Below, piece after piece: positions 8,399 to 15,234 of a stretch of DNA of 15,496 nucleotides. Source of the stretch: Neptuniibacter sp. Lineage in GTDB: Bacteria > Pseudomonadota > Gammaproteobacteria > Pseudomonadales > Balneatricaceae. The stretch covers positions 1 through 15,496 of the forward strand of contig JASBRM010000099.1 in assembly GCA_030149405.1 (NCBI GenBank). Reading direction: 5' to 3'. Both the position numbers and the translations under genes were made by a program. The notes under the pieces were generated by a model. It was not told the DNA's origin. It saw only the letters and a program-made list of their open reading frames with translations, and did not search any database. Numbering within the stretch: position 1 is the first letter of the stretch; each line of letters starts with the position of its first letter.

Positions 8399-10579
8399 TT
8401 AAGAACTTAATGACGCTTTCAATTCACGGCGGCGCTGGTGCAGTACCGGCTCGGTATATCCATTCGGCTGTTCACAGCCTTTGAAAACCAGATCACACGC
8501 TGCCTGGAATGCGATGCTATTGGCAAAATCCGGTGACATATTGGTGTAACTGCTGTCACCTGCATTCTGGCGATCTACGACACTGGCCATACGCTCCATG
8601 GTGTCCATCACCTGATCATCGGTACAGATACCGTGCAGTAACCAGTTCGCCAGTAGTTGACTGGAGATACGCAGGGTGGCACGGTCTTCCATCAAACCAA
8701 CATTGTTGATATCCGGGACCTTGGAACAACCGATTCCCTGGTTAACCCAGCGCACAACATAGCCAAGAATACTTTGTGCATTGTTATCCAGTTCCGCCTG
8801 GATAAATTCAGGATCAAATACTGGCTCCTGCATCAATGGCGGTGTCAGAAGCTGGTCCAGATCGCAATTATTACGGCCAATCAATGTTGATTGCTGCTGC
8901 TGAACATTCACTCTGTGATAGTGAACTGCATGCAAGGTAGCGGCAGTAGGTGAAGGTACCCACGCACAGTTAGCGCCAACCTGAGGATGCTGAACCTTAA
9001 CCTGCAGCATTTTTTCCATCTCATCCGGCATAGGCCACATACCCTTACCGATCTGAGCACGACCTTGCAGGCCGCACGCTAGGCCAATATCCATATTTCG
9101 GTCTTCATAAGCTGCGATCCATGGCTGAGCTTTGATCTGCTCTTTCGGATAAACAGCACCTGCAACCATGGAGGTATGAATCTCATCACCGGTACGGTCA
9201 AGAAAGCCAGTATTGATAAAGAACAAACGGTTTTTAACAGCGCGGATTGCTTCTTTCAGATTGGCGGATGTACGTCGCTCTTCATCCATTACCCCTACTT
9301 TCAGGGTGTATTGCGCCAAACCCAGAACCTGCTCAACCCGGTTAAACAGCTCGTTAGTGAAAGCCACCTCTTCCGGGCCATGCATTTTAGGTTTAACAAT
9401 GTAAATGCTACCGGCACGGCTGTTACGTGACTGCTTTTCAGAAGAGAAATCATGCATAGCGCATAGTGCAGTGACTATGGCATCCAGCATTCCTTCAGGG
9501 ATTTCATTGCCTTCAGCATCCAATACCGCATCTGTTGTCATCAAATGCCCAACATTACGAACAAGCAGTAAGCTTCGACCTGATAACTTTAAGTCACCAC
9601 CCGATACACTTTTATAAACACGGTCAGCATTCAGTGTACGGTTAACAGTCGTGCCGCCCTTTTCAAATGATTCGGTAAGTTGCTCATTCATTAAACCCAG
9701 CCAGTTACGGTAAACGCCGACTTTATCATTAGCGTCAACCGCAGCAACGGAGTCTTCACAGTCCATTATCGTACTCAGGGCTGATTCTAAAATGACATCT
9801 TTGATACCCGCGCAGGACAGTTCGCCAATGCGATCACTACGGTTAATTTGCAACTCAACATGCAAACCGTTGTTCACAAATAACAGTACGCTTGTGGATG
9901 AACTATTTTTGTAGCCAACAAACTGAGACGGGTCTGCAAGTTCAGTGGTTTCGCCATTAACCAACTCAATTTCAATCTGCCACTTTCCACCGTTCTGAAG
10001 GAGACGGTAAGCAGCCACACAGCTATGAGATCCATTGTTCAATGGGATCGACTGATCAAGAAATTCAGCTGCCCATGCAATAACCGCTTGTCCACGCTCC
10101 AGATCAAAGCTGGAGCCTTGTGGAAGCCCCATACCCATTGCGTCTGTGCCATACAATGCATCGTACAGGCTTCCCCAACGTGCATTGGCCGCATTCAATG
10201 CAAAACGAGCATTGCTTACCGGAACAACCAGTTGTGGACCAGCAATACAAGCAATTTCAGAGTCAAGATGGTTAGTTTCGATGGCAAAATCTTCACCCTC
10301 TTCAATCAAATAACCGATCTCTTTAAGGAAAGATTTATATTGTGCAGAATCAAAGTTTACACCTCGATTCTCCTGGTGCCACTCATCAATCTGGGCCTGA
10401 ATAAGATCACGCTTCTTCAGCAACTCTTTATTGCGCGGAGCCATATCGTTGATCAGTTCAGAAAAACCCTTCCAAAACTGTTCAACACTCACTCCTGTGC
10501 CTGGAGAGATCTCATCCTTAATCAAGTTATATAGACTTTGGTCTATTTGAAGACCTTCGATATTTATACGTTCATTCAT
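8399..10579 (-). CDS. glcB: Malate synthase G
   Basis: This 726-residue cytoplasmic enzyme condenses glyoxylate with acetyl-CoA to give malate. Its length fits isoform G (about 723), not the ~530-residue AceB type. Active-site segments are intact: '[10 protein letters not shown]' (about 273-282), '[12 protein letters not shown]' (Arg341, equivalent to E. coli R338), '[13 protein letters not shown]' (Glu433, cf. E427), '[16 protein letters not shown]' (Asp461, cf. D455) and '[14 protein letters not shown]' (Asp632, cf. catalytic base D631). The 28-residue spacing between the two metal ligands is conserved. It consumes the glyoxylate made by GlcDEF. The start has only a weak GGGTG site. The gene is flanked by terminator-like hairpins on both sides (10657-10681 and 8348-8381), so it may be expressed as its own unit or by read-through from the transporter genes. 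Confidence 0.97.
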   Translation of the reverse strand: MNERINIEGLQIDQSLYNLIKDEISPGTGVSVEQFWKGFSELINDMAPRNKELLKKRDLIQAQIDEWHQENRGVNFDSAQYKSFLKEIGYLIEEGEDFAIETNHLDSEIACIAGPQLVVPVSNARFALNAANARWGSLYDALYGTDAMGMGLPQGSSFDLERGQAVIAWAAEFLDQSIPLNNGSHSCVAAYRLLQNGGKWQIEIELVNGETTELADPSQFVGYKNSSSTSVLLFVNNGLHVELQINRSDRIGELSCAGIKDVILESALSTIMDCEDSVAAVDANDKVGVYRNWLGLMNEQLTESFEKGGTTVNRTLNADRVYKSVSGGDLKLSGRSLLLVRNVGHLMTTDAVLDAEGNEIPEGMLDAIVTALCAMHDFSSEKQSRNSRAGSIYIVKPKMHGPEEVAFTNELFNRVEQVLGLAQYTLKVGVMDEERRTSANLKEAIRAVKNRLFFINTGFLDRTGDEIHTSMVAGAVYPKEQIKAQPWIAAYEDRNMDIGLACGLQGRAQIGKGMWPMPDEMEKMLQVKVQHPQVGANCAWVPSPTAATLHAVHYHRVNVQQQQSTLIGRNNCDLDQLLTPPLMQEPVFDPEFIQAELDNNAQSILGYVVRWVNQGIGCSKVPDINNVGLMEDRATLRISSQLLANWLLHGICTDDQVMDTMERMASVVDRQNAGDSSYTNMSPDFANSIAFQAACDLVFKGCEQPNGYTEPVLHQRRRELKASLSS

Positions 10580-10656
10580 AATTACACCCGTTACAGATCA
10601 GATGATTAAATTGTTAACAACACTCACAACGTAGGTTTTGGCACTTTTATTTTTTT
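10580..10656 (-). promoter_or_regulatory. Short glcB upstream region, possible internal promoter
   Basis: This AT-rich stretch lies between the dctM terminator and the glcB start. It holds a TTGTTAACAA palindrome (on the minus strand about 50 nt before glcB) and weak sigma-70-like hexamers (TTGTGA followed 15 nt later by TAATCA). No TGGTNNNACCA operator is seen here. A promoter is inferred mainly because an intrinsic terminator precedes glcB. Confidence 0.3.
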
Positions 10657-10681
10657 AAAAAATGGGGAGGTCCTTCTCCCC
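10657..10681 (-). terminator. Intrinsic terminator after dctM
   Basis: A GC-only stem (GGGGAG at 10664-10669, CTCCCC at 10676-10681, short loop, possibly one extra G-T pair) is followed on the minus strand by A and six T (10662-10657). It lies 26 bp beyond the dctM stop. It would end the transporter transcript, or reduce read-through into glcB. Confidence 0.75.
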
Positions 10682-10707
10682 CAAGTTAGCTTTACCTCTA
10701 AAGCCAA

Positions 10708-12252
10708 TTACCCATAAACCATATTCGGTAGCCAGGTCACGATCCCTGGAATCAAAATACAGAGGAATAGCCCCAGCGATTGAAGTGCTAGGAATACCAG
10801 AGACGATTTAAAGATCGTCGCCATCGAAATTTCAGGTGGGCACACACCTTTGATATAAAATAGTGCGTAACCAAACGGAGGACTCAGGAACGACATCTGC
10901 ATGTTCACCAGATAGAGAACCCCAAACCAGAGCACTACATCATCGCCATCCACTGCTGGCAGACCGAATAAACCTTCAAAGGTCAGCGCTTTTACAATTG
11001 GGATAAAGATAGGTACTGCCAGAAGCAGAATGCCTACCCAATCGAGGAACATGCCAAGAATCACCAGAAGCACCATCAATAGGAACAGAATGCCGTATGC
11101 AGACATTCCAGTACCCAGAATTGAAGAGGTAATAAACTCCTGACCACCCTGTAAAATGTAGAAACCTACAAATACAGAGGCACCAAACATAATCCACAGC
11201 ACCATTGCAGAAGCACGAGCCGTAGTTACCGAAGCATCTTTCAGCGCTTCTACGGAGAATGCACCGTGTTTCCATGCCACCAGCATGGCACCGAAAGAAC
11301 CAATACCTGCTGCCTCAACTGGTGTTGCAATACCTCCGAACAGCAAACCTAATACCAGCATCACCAGTACCAGTGGTGCAATCAGGTCCTTTAACAGCAG
11401 CATTTTCTCTTTAAAGGAGATACGCTCCTCTTCTGGAACCGGAGGACCTAGTTCAGGATTAAGTTTGGTGCGAACCAGCACATAAAGGATGTACATAGAA
11501 GACAGCATCAGACCTGGGATAATCGCACCCAGATACAGTTCGCCCACTGACTGTTGCGCAACAACCGCATACAGAATCGCCAGAATAGACGGTGGAATCA
11601 GAATACCCAGCGTACCTCCTGCCATAATCGAACCCAGCGCGATCTTATGATCATAACCACGCTTCAGCATCGCAGGCAGCGCAATAATGCCCATGGTCAC
11701 AACAGCAGCACCGATTACACCCACCATCGCAGCAAGGATTGTGGAAGCTAAAATGGTTGCTGTTGCCAGACCACCACTAAGGCCACCCATCCATTTGTAA
11801 ACCACATTGAACATTTCTTCGATCAGACCAGCACGCTCCAGCATGGAGGCCATAAAGATGAACAATGGAATCGCAGCCAGGTCAGAGTTGGTCATCATCG
11901 GGAAGATACGTCCTGGAATGATGTTGAGCATGGTCGCATCACCTACCAGATAGATGAATGTTACGCCTAGACCACCTGTTACAAACGCCAATGGCAAGCC
12001 CATCATCAGTGCTACCAGAAGGGAGCCAAACATCAGATAGGTCAGAGGACCAATATCCACATCTGCCAGTACACCGGCAAAACGGAATAGGAAATAGTCC
12101 TCCTCATACGGGTCGTAGAAAAGAATGTTTATCACTTCAACGGTGATGATCAATCCTAACGCCAGCGTCGCCAGAATCATCAACCAAGTGCCAAACTGGC
12201 TACTCGCCGTGTTGGCCATAGGTTTGTTAACTGTCGGGTTTATAGTATTCAT
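10708..12252 (-). CDS. dctM: TRAP transporter large membrane subunit (DctM family)
   Basis: This 514-residue, highly hydrophobic protein is the sodium-coupled permease of a TRAP transporter, with about 12-14 predicted helices. Family segments include 'GLPLAFVTGGLGVTFIY' (about 86-102), 'IPLFIFMASMLERAGLIEEM', 'MGIIALPAMLKRGYDHKIALGSIMAGGTLGILIPPSILAI' and 'MSFLSPPFGYALFYIKGVCPPEI' near the C-terminus. It is longer than typical DctM (about 430) because of an extra N-terminal hydrophobic segment (about 20-47) and a loop near residue 415. Both features fit the FcbT3/TakM-like branch. It overlaps the dctQ stop by 4 nt (ATGA) with AGAGG upstream, so translation is coupled. It is paired with the Tat-exported binding protein encoded upstream. 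Glycolate or a related 2-hydroxy acid is the inferred cargo. Confidence 0.95.
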   Translation of the reverse strand: MNTINPTVNKPMANTASSQFGTWLMILATLALGLIITVEVINILFYDPYEEDYFLFRFAGVLADVDIGPLTYLMFGSLLVALMMGLPLAFVTGGLGVTFIYLVGDATMLNIIPGRIFPMMTNSDLAAIPLFIFMASMLERAGLIEEMFNVVYKWMGGLSGGLATATILASTILAAMVGVIGAAVVTMGIIALPAMLKRGYDHKIALGSIMAGGTLGILIPPSILAILYAVVAQQSVGELYLGAIIPGLMLSSMYILYVLVRTKLNPELGPPVPEEERISFKEKMLLLKDLIAPLVLVMLVLGLLFGGIATPVEAAGIGSFGAMLVAWKHGAFSVEALKDASVTTARASAMVLWIMFGASVFVGFYILQGGQEFITSSILGTGMSAYGILFLLMVLLVILGMFLDWVGILLLAVPIFIPIVKALTFEGLFGLPAVDGDDVVLWFGVLYLVNMQMSFLSPPFGYALFYIKGVCPPEISMATIFKSSLVFLALQSLGLFLCILIPGIVTWLPNMVYG

Positions 12253-12950
12253 ACAACCTCTCCCCGCCCCATTTGAATATACAGAGTGATATCTTTAATT
12301 AGTTTGGATATACCGGCTAACAGCAGCAGCACAGAGCCGATAAACATCAGACCTTTTACTGGCCAGTACTGAATACCCCAGGTCTCTACCGTAGTTTCAT
12401 TCATCACATAAGCGTCCTGGAAAAAGGTCCACGACGTAATAATCAGGGCTATGGCGAAGATAAAGAAAAACATCGATGTAAAAATATCCATACCCACACG
12501 ACCGCGTTCTGGCAGAAAGTTGTACAGAACATCTACGCGTACATGAGCACCGTGCAGTAGGGCAAATCCACCCGCTAGCAGGTACTGCATACCCAGCAAT
12601 AGAAAACTGGCTTCATGCACCCAAATCGTTGGCATGTTGAACAGGTAACGCATTACCACTTCGAAAAAGTAAAAACAGACAGCATTAACGGTCCAGAAAG
12701 AGATAAAAATGCCTGAACTCTCGCTCATCCAGTCAATGCAACGGCATAACAAGTTGCCTTTCACATGGTGATGAATAACTGGATCTTCATCAGCCAGGAC
12801 TTCACCCAGATACGGGTGATCATGGGGATCCTTCTCCCTCTTTTTCTTATGGCTACGCTCTATAGCAATCATGATCAGCGGCATTACTGCCAACCAGCCC
12901 CAATACAACCAATGGGGCATTACAAAACCAAAGCCTTCTAAATCGGACAT
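12249..12950 (-). CDS. dctQ: TRAP transporter small membrane subunit (DctQ family), N-terminally extended
   Basis: This 233-residue protein is the small subunit that binds DctM in the inner membrane. The usual four-helix DctQ core spans about residues 78-220, with helices near 78-100, 112-133, 155-178 and 196-218. Family motifs are 'VVMRYLFNMPTIWVHE' and 'GAHVRVDVLYNFLPERGR'. In front of it lie about 75 extra residues: an additional membrane helix (about 13-32), a basic stretch (SHKKKREK) and a His/acid-rich linker with 'DPHDHPYLGE' and 'IHHH'. This makes it longer than the typical 160-180 residues and likely five-helix. A GAGG site about 10 nt upstream supports the start; the start context does not favour a shorter internal start. 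It overlaps dctM by 4 nt. Confidence 0.92.
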   Translation of the reverse strand: MSDLEGFGFVMPHWLYWGWLAVMPLIMIAIERSHKKKREKDPHDHPYLGEVLADEDPVIHHHVKGNLLCRCIDWMSESSGIFISFWTVNAVCFYFFEVVMRYLFNMPTIWVHEASFLLLGMQYLLAGGFALLHGAHVRVDVLYNFLPERGRVGMDIFTSMFFFIFAIALIITSWTFFQDAYVMNETTVETWGIQYWPVKGLMFIGSVLLLLAGISKLIKDITLYIQMGRGEVV

Positions 12951-12974
12951 GATTTCAACCTCTACACATACTCT

Positions 12975-12990
12975 GGGAGAGGACTCTCCC
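12975..12990 (-). other. Hairpin between dctP and dctQ
   Basis: GGGAGA (12975-12980) pairs with TCTCCC (12985-12990) across a 4-nt loop. No T run follows on the minus strand, so it is not a classic intrinsic terminator. Such hairpins between a binding-protein gene and its membrane subunits often stabilise the upstream message, giving more binding protein than permease; that role is inferred here. Confidence 0.45.
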
Positions 12991-13062
12991 GTTGTTCTCG
13001 CATGACTTAGTCCGTGTGCAACCTCCGGTTAGAACCATAGAGATTGCACAACGGTCAGAACC

Positions 13063-14199
13063 TTATTCCATGCCCTTGATGTCTTCTTCGGAGAGATATC
13101 CAACGGTGTCGTTCATCATGTACTTCAGCTGAATATCAAAAATGGCTCTGGCATCTGGGTTTTTGTTCGCCCATTTGTACCAGACTGGGATAGCGGCTTG
13201 ACGGAATTTCTGGACGTCACCTTGGCTCAGGCGCGAAATCTTACTGCCCTCAGCTTTGAACTTTTCCATCGCCGACAAGTTACGCTGCTGAATAGTCAGA
13301 TAATGACGCTGTGAGTAGTTACGTACTTCATTTTCAACAATATCCTGAACTTTAGGAGACAGCTTATTCCACGAACGTAAGTTAACTGTTAAGTCCATCA
13401 GGTCCACAGGCTGGTAAACAGACATAACACCTGGAGGGCCAAACAGAATATTGTTGGTCACCTGGCTGAAACCCAGTTCGTAGTTCACTGCCGGGCCTAC
13501 ATAATCCGCAGCATCAATGGTGCCTTTTTCAAGCGCTGGGAAGATATCTGATCCTGGCAGGCTCACCGTAGATACACCGAACTTCTGGAATACTTCTGCA
13601 ACCATGCCGCCCGGTAGACGAATCTTCATACCCTTCAGGTCATCAAGACTGTTAACCGGTTTTTTCGAATGGATAATGTTGGCATCGTGGTGAATTGGAC
13701 CGACATAAAACAGACCTAGCTTTTTGTAGATCTCACGAGTTTTTTCCAACATGCCCATGCTGTAGAACATAGTGTCCCACTGATGAGGCTGATCAGGACC
13801 CGCTGGGTAAGAGGACAGGAATACTGACGCAGGAATTTTACCTGACCAGTACAGCGTGAATGGGTTCATACCTTGCAATACGCCGTTACGAACCGCATCA
13901 AACAACGCATTATTGTCCGCTGCAACTGACTTTGCAGGGAAAGGTTTGAACTTAAGTTCACCGCCTGTTTTCTCTTCCATGCTGTTACACCACTCTTCAA
14001 ACATGGTGTAACCCACAGTACCGGCATCCCACGTCGATTGAATCTTCCAGGTTTGTGCTGCCATAGCGGGGGTACTCGTCAGCATACCCGCACCCATGAC
14101 TGCAGCAGCAGACAGTGTCAGGGATTTAAGGAAGTTACGACGATGTGGCTTTTTAGGCGTTTTAGACTCTTGCTGATTTAGGCTTCGTTTTAATTTCAT
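13063..14199 (-). CDS. dctP: Tat-exported TRAP substrate-binding protein (DctP superfamily, TakP/FcbT1-like)
   Basis: This 378-residue periplasmic solute receptor delivers a carboxylate substrate to the DctQM permease. The N-terminus has a twin-arginine signal: basic leader, 'HRRNFLKSLTLS' with Arg20-Arg21, hydrophobic stretch, and an 'AMA' cleavage site at about residue 47. The mature part has the DctP fold with 'LKGMKIRLPGGMVAEVFQKFG'; Arg194 is placed like the arginine that holds the substrate carboxylate in this superfamily. 'IFPALEKGTIDAADYVGPAVNYELGF' is characteristic of the TakP/FcbT1 branch. Cytoplasmic folding before Tat export is common in that branch. It is the first gene of the block, divergent from the GntR regulator, with a GGAG site 9 nt before the ATG. 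Glycolate is the most likely ligand given the downstream genes, but lactate or 2-oxo acids are possible. Confidence 0.93.
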   Translation of the reverse strand: MKLKRSLNQQESKTPKKPHRRNFLKSLTLSAAAVMGAGMLTSTPAMAAQTWKIQSTWDAGTVGYTMFEEWCNSMEEKTGGELKFKPFPAKSVAADNNALFDAVRNGVLQGMNPFTLYWSGKIPASVFLSSYPAGPDQPHQWDTMFYSMGMLEKTREIYKKLGLFYVGPIHHDANIIHSKKPVNSLDDLKGMKIRLPGGMVAEVFQKFGVSTVSLPGSDIFPALEKGTIDAADYVGPAVNYELGFSQVTNNILFGPPGVMSVYQPVDLMDLTVNLRSWNKLSPKVQDIVENEVRNYSQRHYLTIQQRNLSAMEKFKAEGSKISRLSQGDVQKFRQAAIPVWYKWANKNPDARAIFDIQLKYMMNDTVGYLSEEDIKGME

Positions 14200-14302
14200 G
14201 AATTAATCTCCAGAACCTTGTTATTTTTAGAATCAGGCTTGCACTGCGGAGGCTTAAACAACGTTCAGCTTTCCCGCATTGGAGGAGATCTTGTTTTCGA
14301 AA

Positions 14303-14326
14303 ATGAAATAGGTCCAAGCATTTCAT
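14303..14326. promoter_or_regulatory. Degenerate third operator-like palindrome
   Basis: A perfect 7-bp inverted repeat (ATGAAAT at 14303-14309, ATTTCAT at 14320-14326) encloses GGTCCAAGC (14311-14319), which differs by one base from the GGTCCAACC core of the operator beside glcC. Its centre is about 20 bp, close to two helical turns, from the centre of the neighbouring perfect operator, so it could be an auxiliary regulator site. Confidence 0.4.
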
Positions 14327-14327
14327 C

Positions 14328-14342
14328 ACTGGTCCTACCAGT
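14328..14342. promoter_or_regulatory. GntR/FadR-type operator, dctP-side
   Basis: The perfect 15-bp palindrome ACTGGT-CCT-ACCAGT matches the TGGTNNNACCA operator architecture of the FadR subfamily (compare LldR and PdhR sites). The regulator is encoded next door, so GlcC binding is the natural reading. Its position about 130 bp upstream of dctP could suit activation or looping with the second site. Confidence 0.85.
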
Positions 14343-14435
14343 TATTTGGCCCCTGGAATAGACGTAATACGGGTTATGCTTCATATTATTTAGGCAATCA
14401 ACGGCATTTAAAATCATTGAAGTATTCGAGATAAC

Positions 14436-14452
14436 AACTGGTCCAACCAGTT
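14436..14452. promoter_or_regulatory. GntR/FadR-type operator abutting the glcC start
   Basis: The perfect 17-bp palindrome AACTGGT-CCA-ACCAGTT ends 8 nt before the glcC ATG. It shares the TGGTCC(T/A)ACCA core with the site at 14328-14342; centres are 109 bp apart. Occupancy here would block transcription of glcC, consistent with autoregulation. Confidence 0.87.
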
Positions 14453-14460
14453 AAAAAATT

Positions 14461-15210
14461 ATGCAGAACGGTTCTATACCTATTTCACAAGCGATTGCTC
14501 ACCACCTTGAGCAACTCATTCTTGATGGCACCCTGATGCCAGAGCAGAAAATACCTTCCGAGCGCCAGTTATCAGAGAAACTCGGCGTCTCACGTTCCAT
14601 CATTCGTGAGGCTCTACACGAGCTGCAAGGACGCGGCATTATTGAAACCCGCCATGGTAAGGGCTCATTTGTCTGTAGCATGGTTGCGGAACCGGAGCAG
14701 GAAAGCACCCTGATGCAGCTGTTCTTCGGTCATAGCCGGACTTTGTATGATCTTTTTGAAGTGCGCCAGCAATTGGAAGGACAGGCGGCCTACCTCGCCG
14801 CACAACGTGCAAATGAGAAAGACCAGTACCTGATCACCAAAGCCTTTAATGCGATGGAACAAGCTGATCCTCTCAAGAATGCGGAGCTAGACCATGCTTT
14901 TCACAGAGCCATAGCAGAAGCCGCGCATAACCCCGTGTTGATCCATATCCTCACCAGCCTCAAACAACTTATGCTGCACTCGGTACAGGCATCTGTACTG
15001 AACCTTAGTCATCGTAAAGAGTTTAAGCAGCAAATTGATAAGCACCATCGTCAGATCTTTCATGCAATCATCAGTCGGCAAGGCGAGTGGGCACAAAAAG
15101 CGGCCATGGCTCATGTGCAACATGTAAGTGATTCGCTAAGGCAGATTGAGAAAGAGGAGCAGAGTATTATCCGTGCAGCCATTGATGAAAGTTCATCCCC
15201 TGCTGGTTGA
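14461..15210 (+). CDS. glcC: GntR-family (FadR/FCD) regulator, probable glycolate regulator GlcC
   Basis: The protein has 249 residues. The N-terminal winged helix (about 8-71) contains 'KIPSERQLSEKLGVSRSIIREALHELQGRGIIETRHGKGSFV'-type features, split here as IPSERQLSEKLGVSR and IIREALHELQGRGII. The C-terminal FCD ligand domain (about 95-225) has the expected metal/ligand residues: D144 and H148 in 'ELDHAFHRAIAEAAHNP', H196 in 'DKHHRQIFHAI' and H218 in 'AAMAHVQHV'. Divergence from the glc block, plus FadR-type operators in between, supports GlcC, which responds to glycolate or glyoxylate. The close homologues LldR and PdhR respond to lactate and pyruvate. No Shine-Dalgarno sequence is visible before the ATG (the leader is AAAAAATT), yet the start fits the family N-terminus; translation may be weak or the message nearly leaderless. 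Confidence 0.88.
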   Translation: MQNGSIPISQAIAHHLEQLILDGTLMPEQKIPSERQLSEKLGVSRSIIREALHELQGRGIIETRHGKGSFVCSMVAEPEQESTLMQLFFGHSRTLYDLFEVRQQLEGQAAYLAAQRANEKDQYLITKAFNAMEQADPLKNAELDHAFHRAIAEAAHNPVLIHILTSLKQLMLHSVQASVLNLSHRKEFKQQIDKHHRQIFHAIISRQGEWAQKAAMAHVQHVSDSLRQIEKEEQSIIRAAIDESSSPAG

Positions 15211-15234
15211 TAACAGGGAATGTTCTATACCGGT

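Larger units (their letters stand above)
14200..14460. promoter_or_regulatory. Divergent control region between dctP and glcC
   Basis: This 261-bp gene-free region separates the transporter/glycolate block (minus) from the regulator (plus). It contains two perfect GntR/FadR-type palindromes and a degenerate third element, listed separately, as well as a TTTTCGAAAA palindrome at 14294-14303. No convincing sigma-70 or sigma-54 promoter could be assigned by eye on either strand. A weak minus-strand candidate is TTGGAC (complement of 14312-14317), with a poor -10 seventeen bases on. The dctP-side operator lies about 130 bp before the dctP start, so the dctP transcript may have a long leader. Confidence 0.7.

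Noticed and set aside
10025..10534. 169-residue open frame on the plus strand
   Set aside because: It lies antisense within glcB, has no recognisable domain or good ribosome site, and is explained by the coding constraint of malate synthase G on the other strand.
10976..11275. 99-residue minus-strand frame within dctM
   Set aside because: It is an alternate frame of the same strand with Cys/Trp-rich composition typical of an out-of-frame membrane protein gene.
13027..13054. Repeated GGTTAGAACC and GGTCAGAACC after dctP
   Set aside because: Short imperfect palindromes with only two copies; may be chance or part of the dctP 3' untranslated structure.
14499..15123. Minus-strand open frames opposite glcC
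   Set aside because: They are shadows of the GntR gene; the plus-strand product has all expected DNA-binding and FCD residues.
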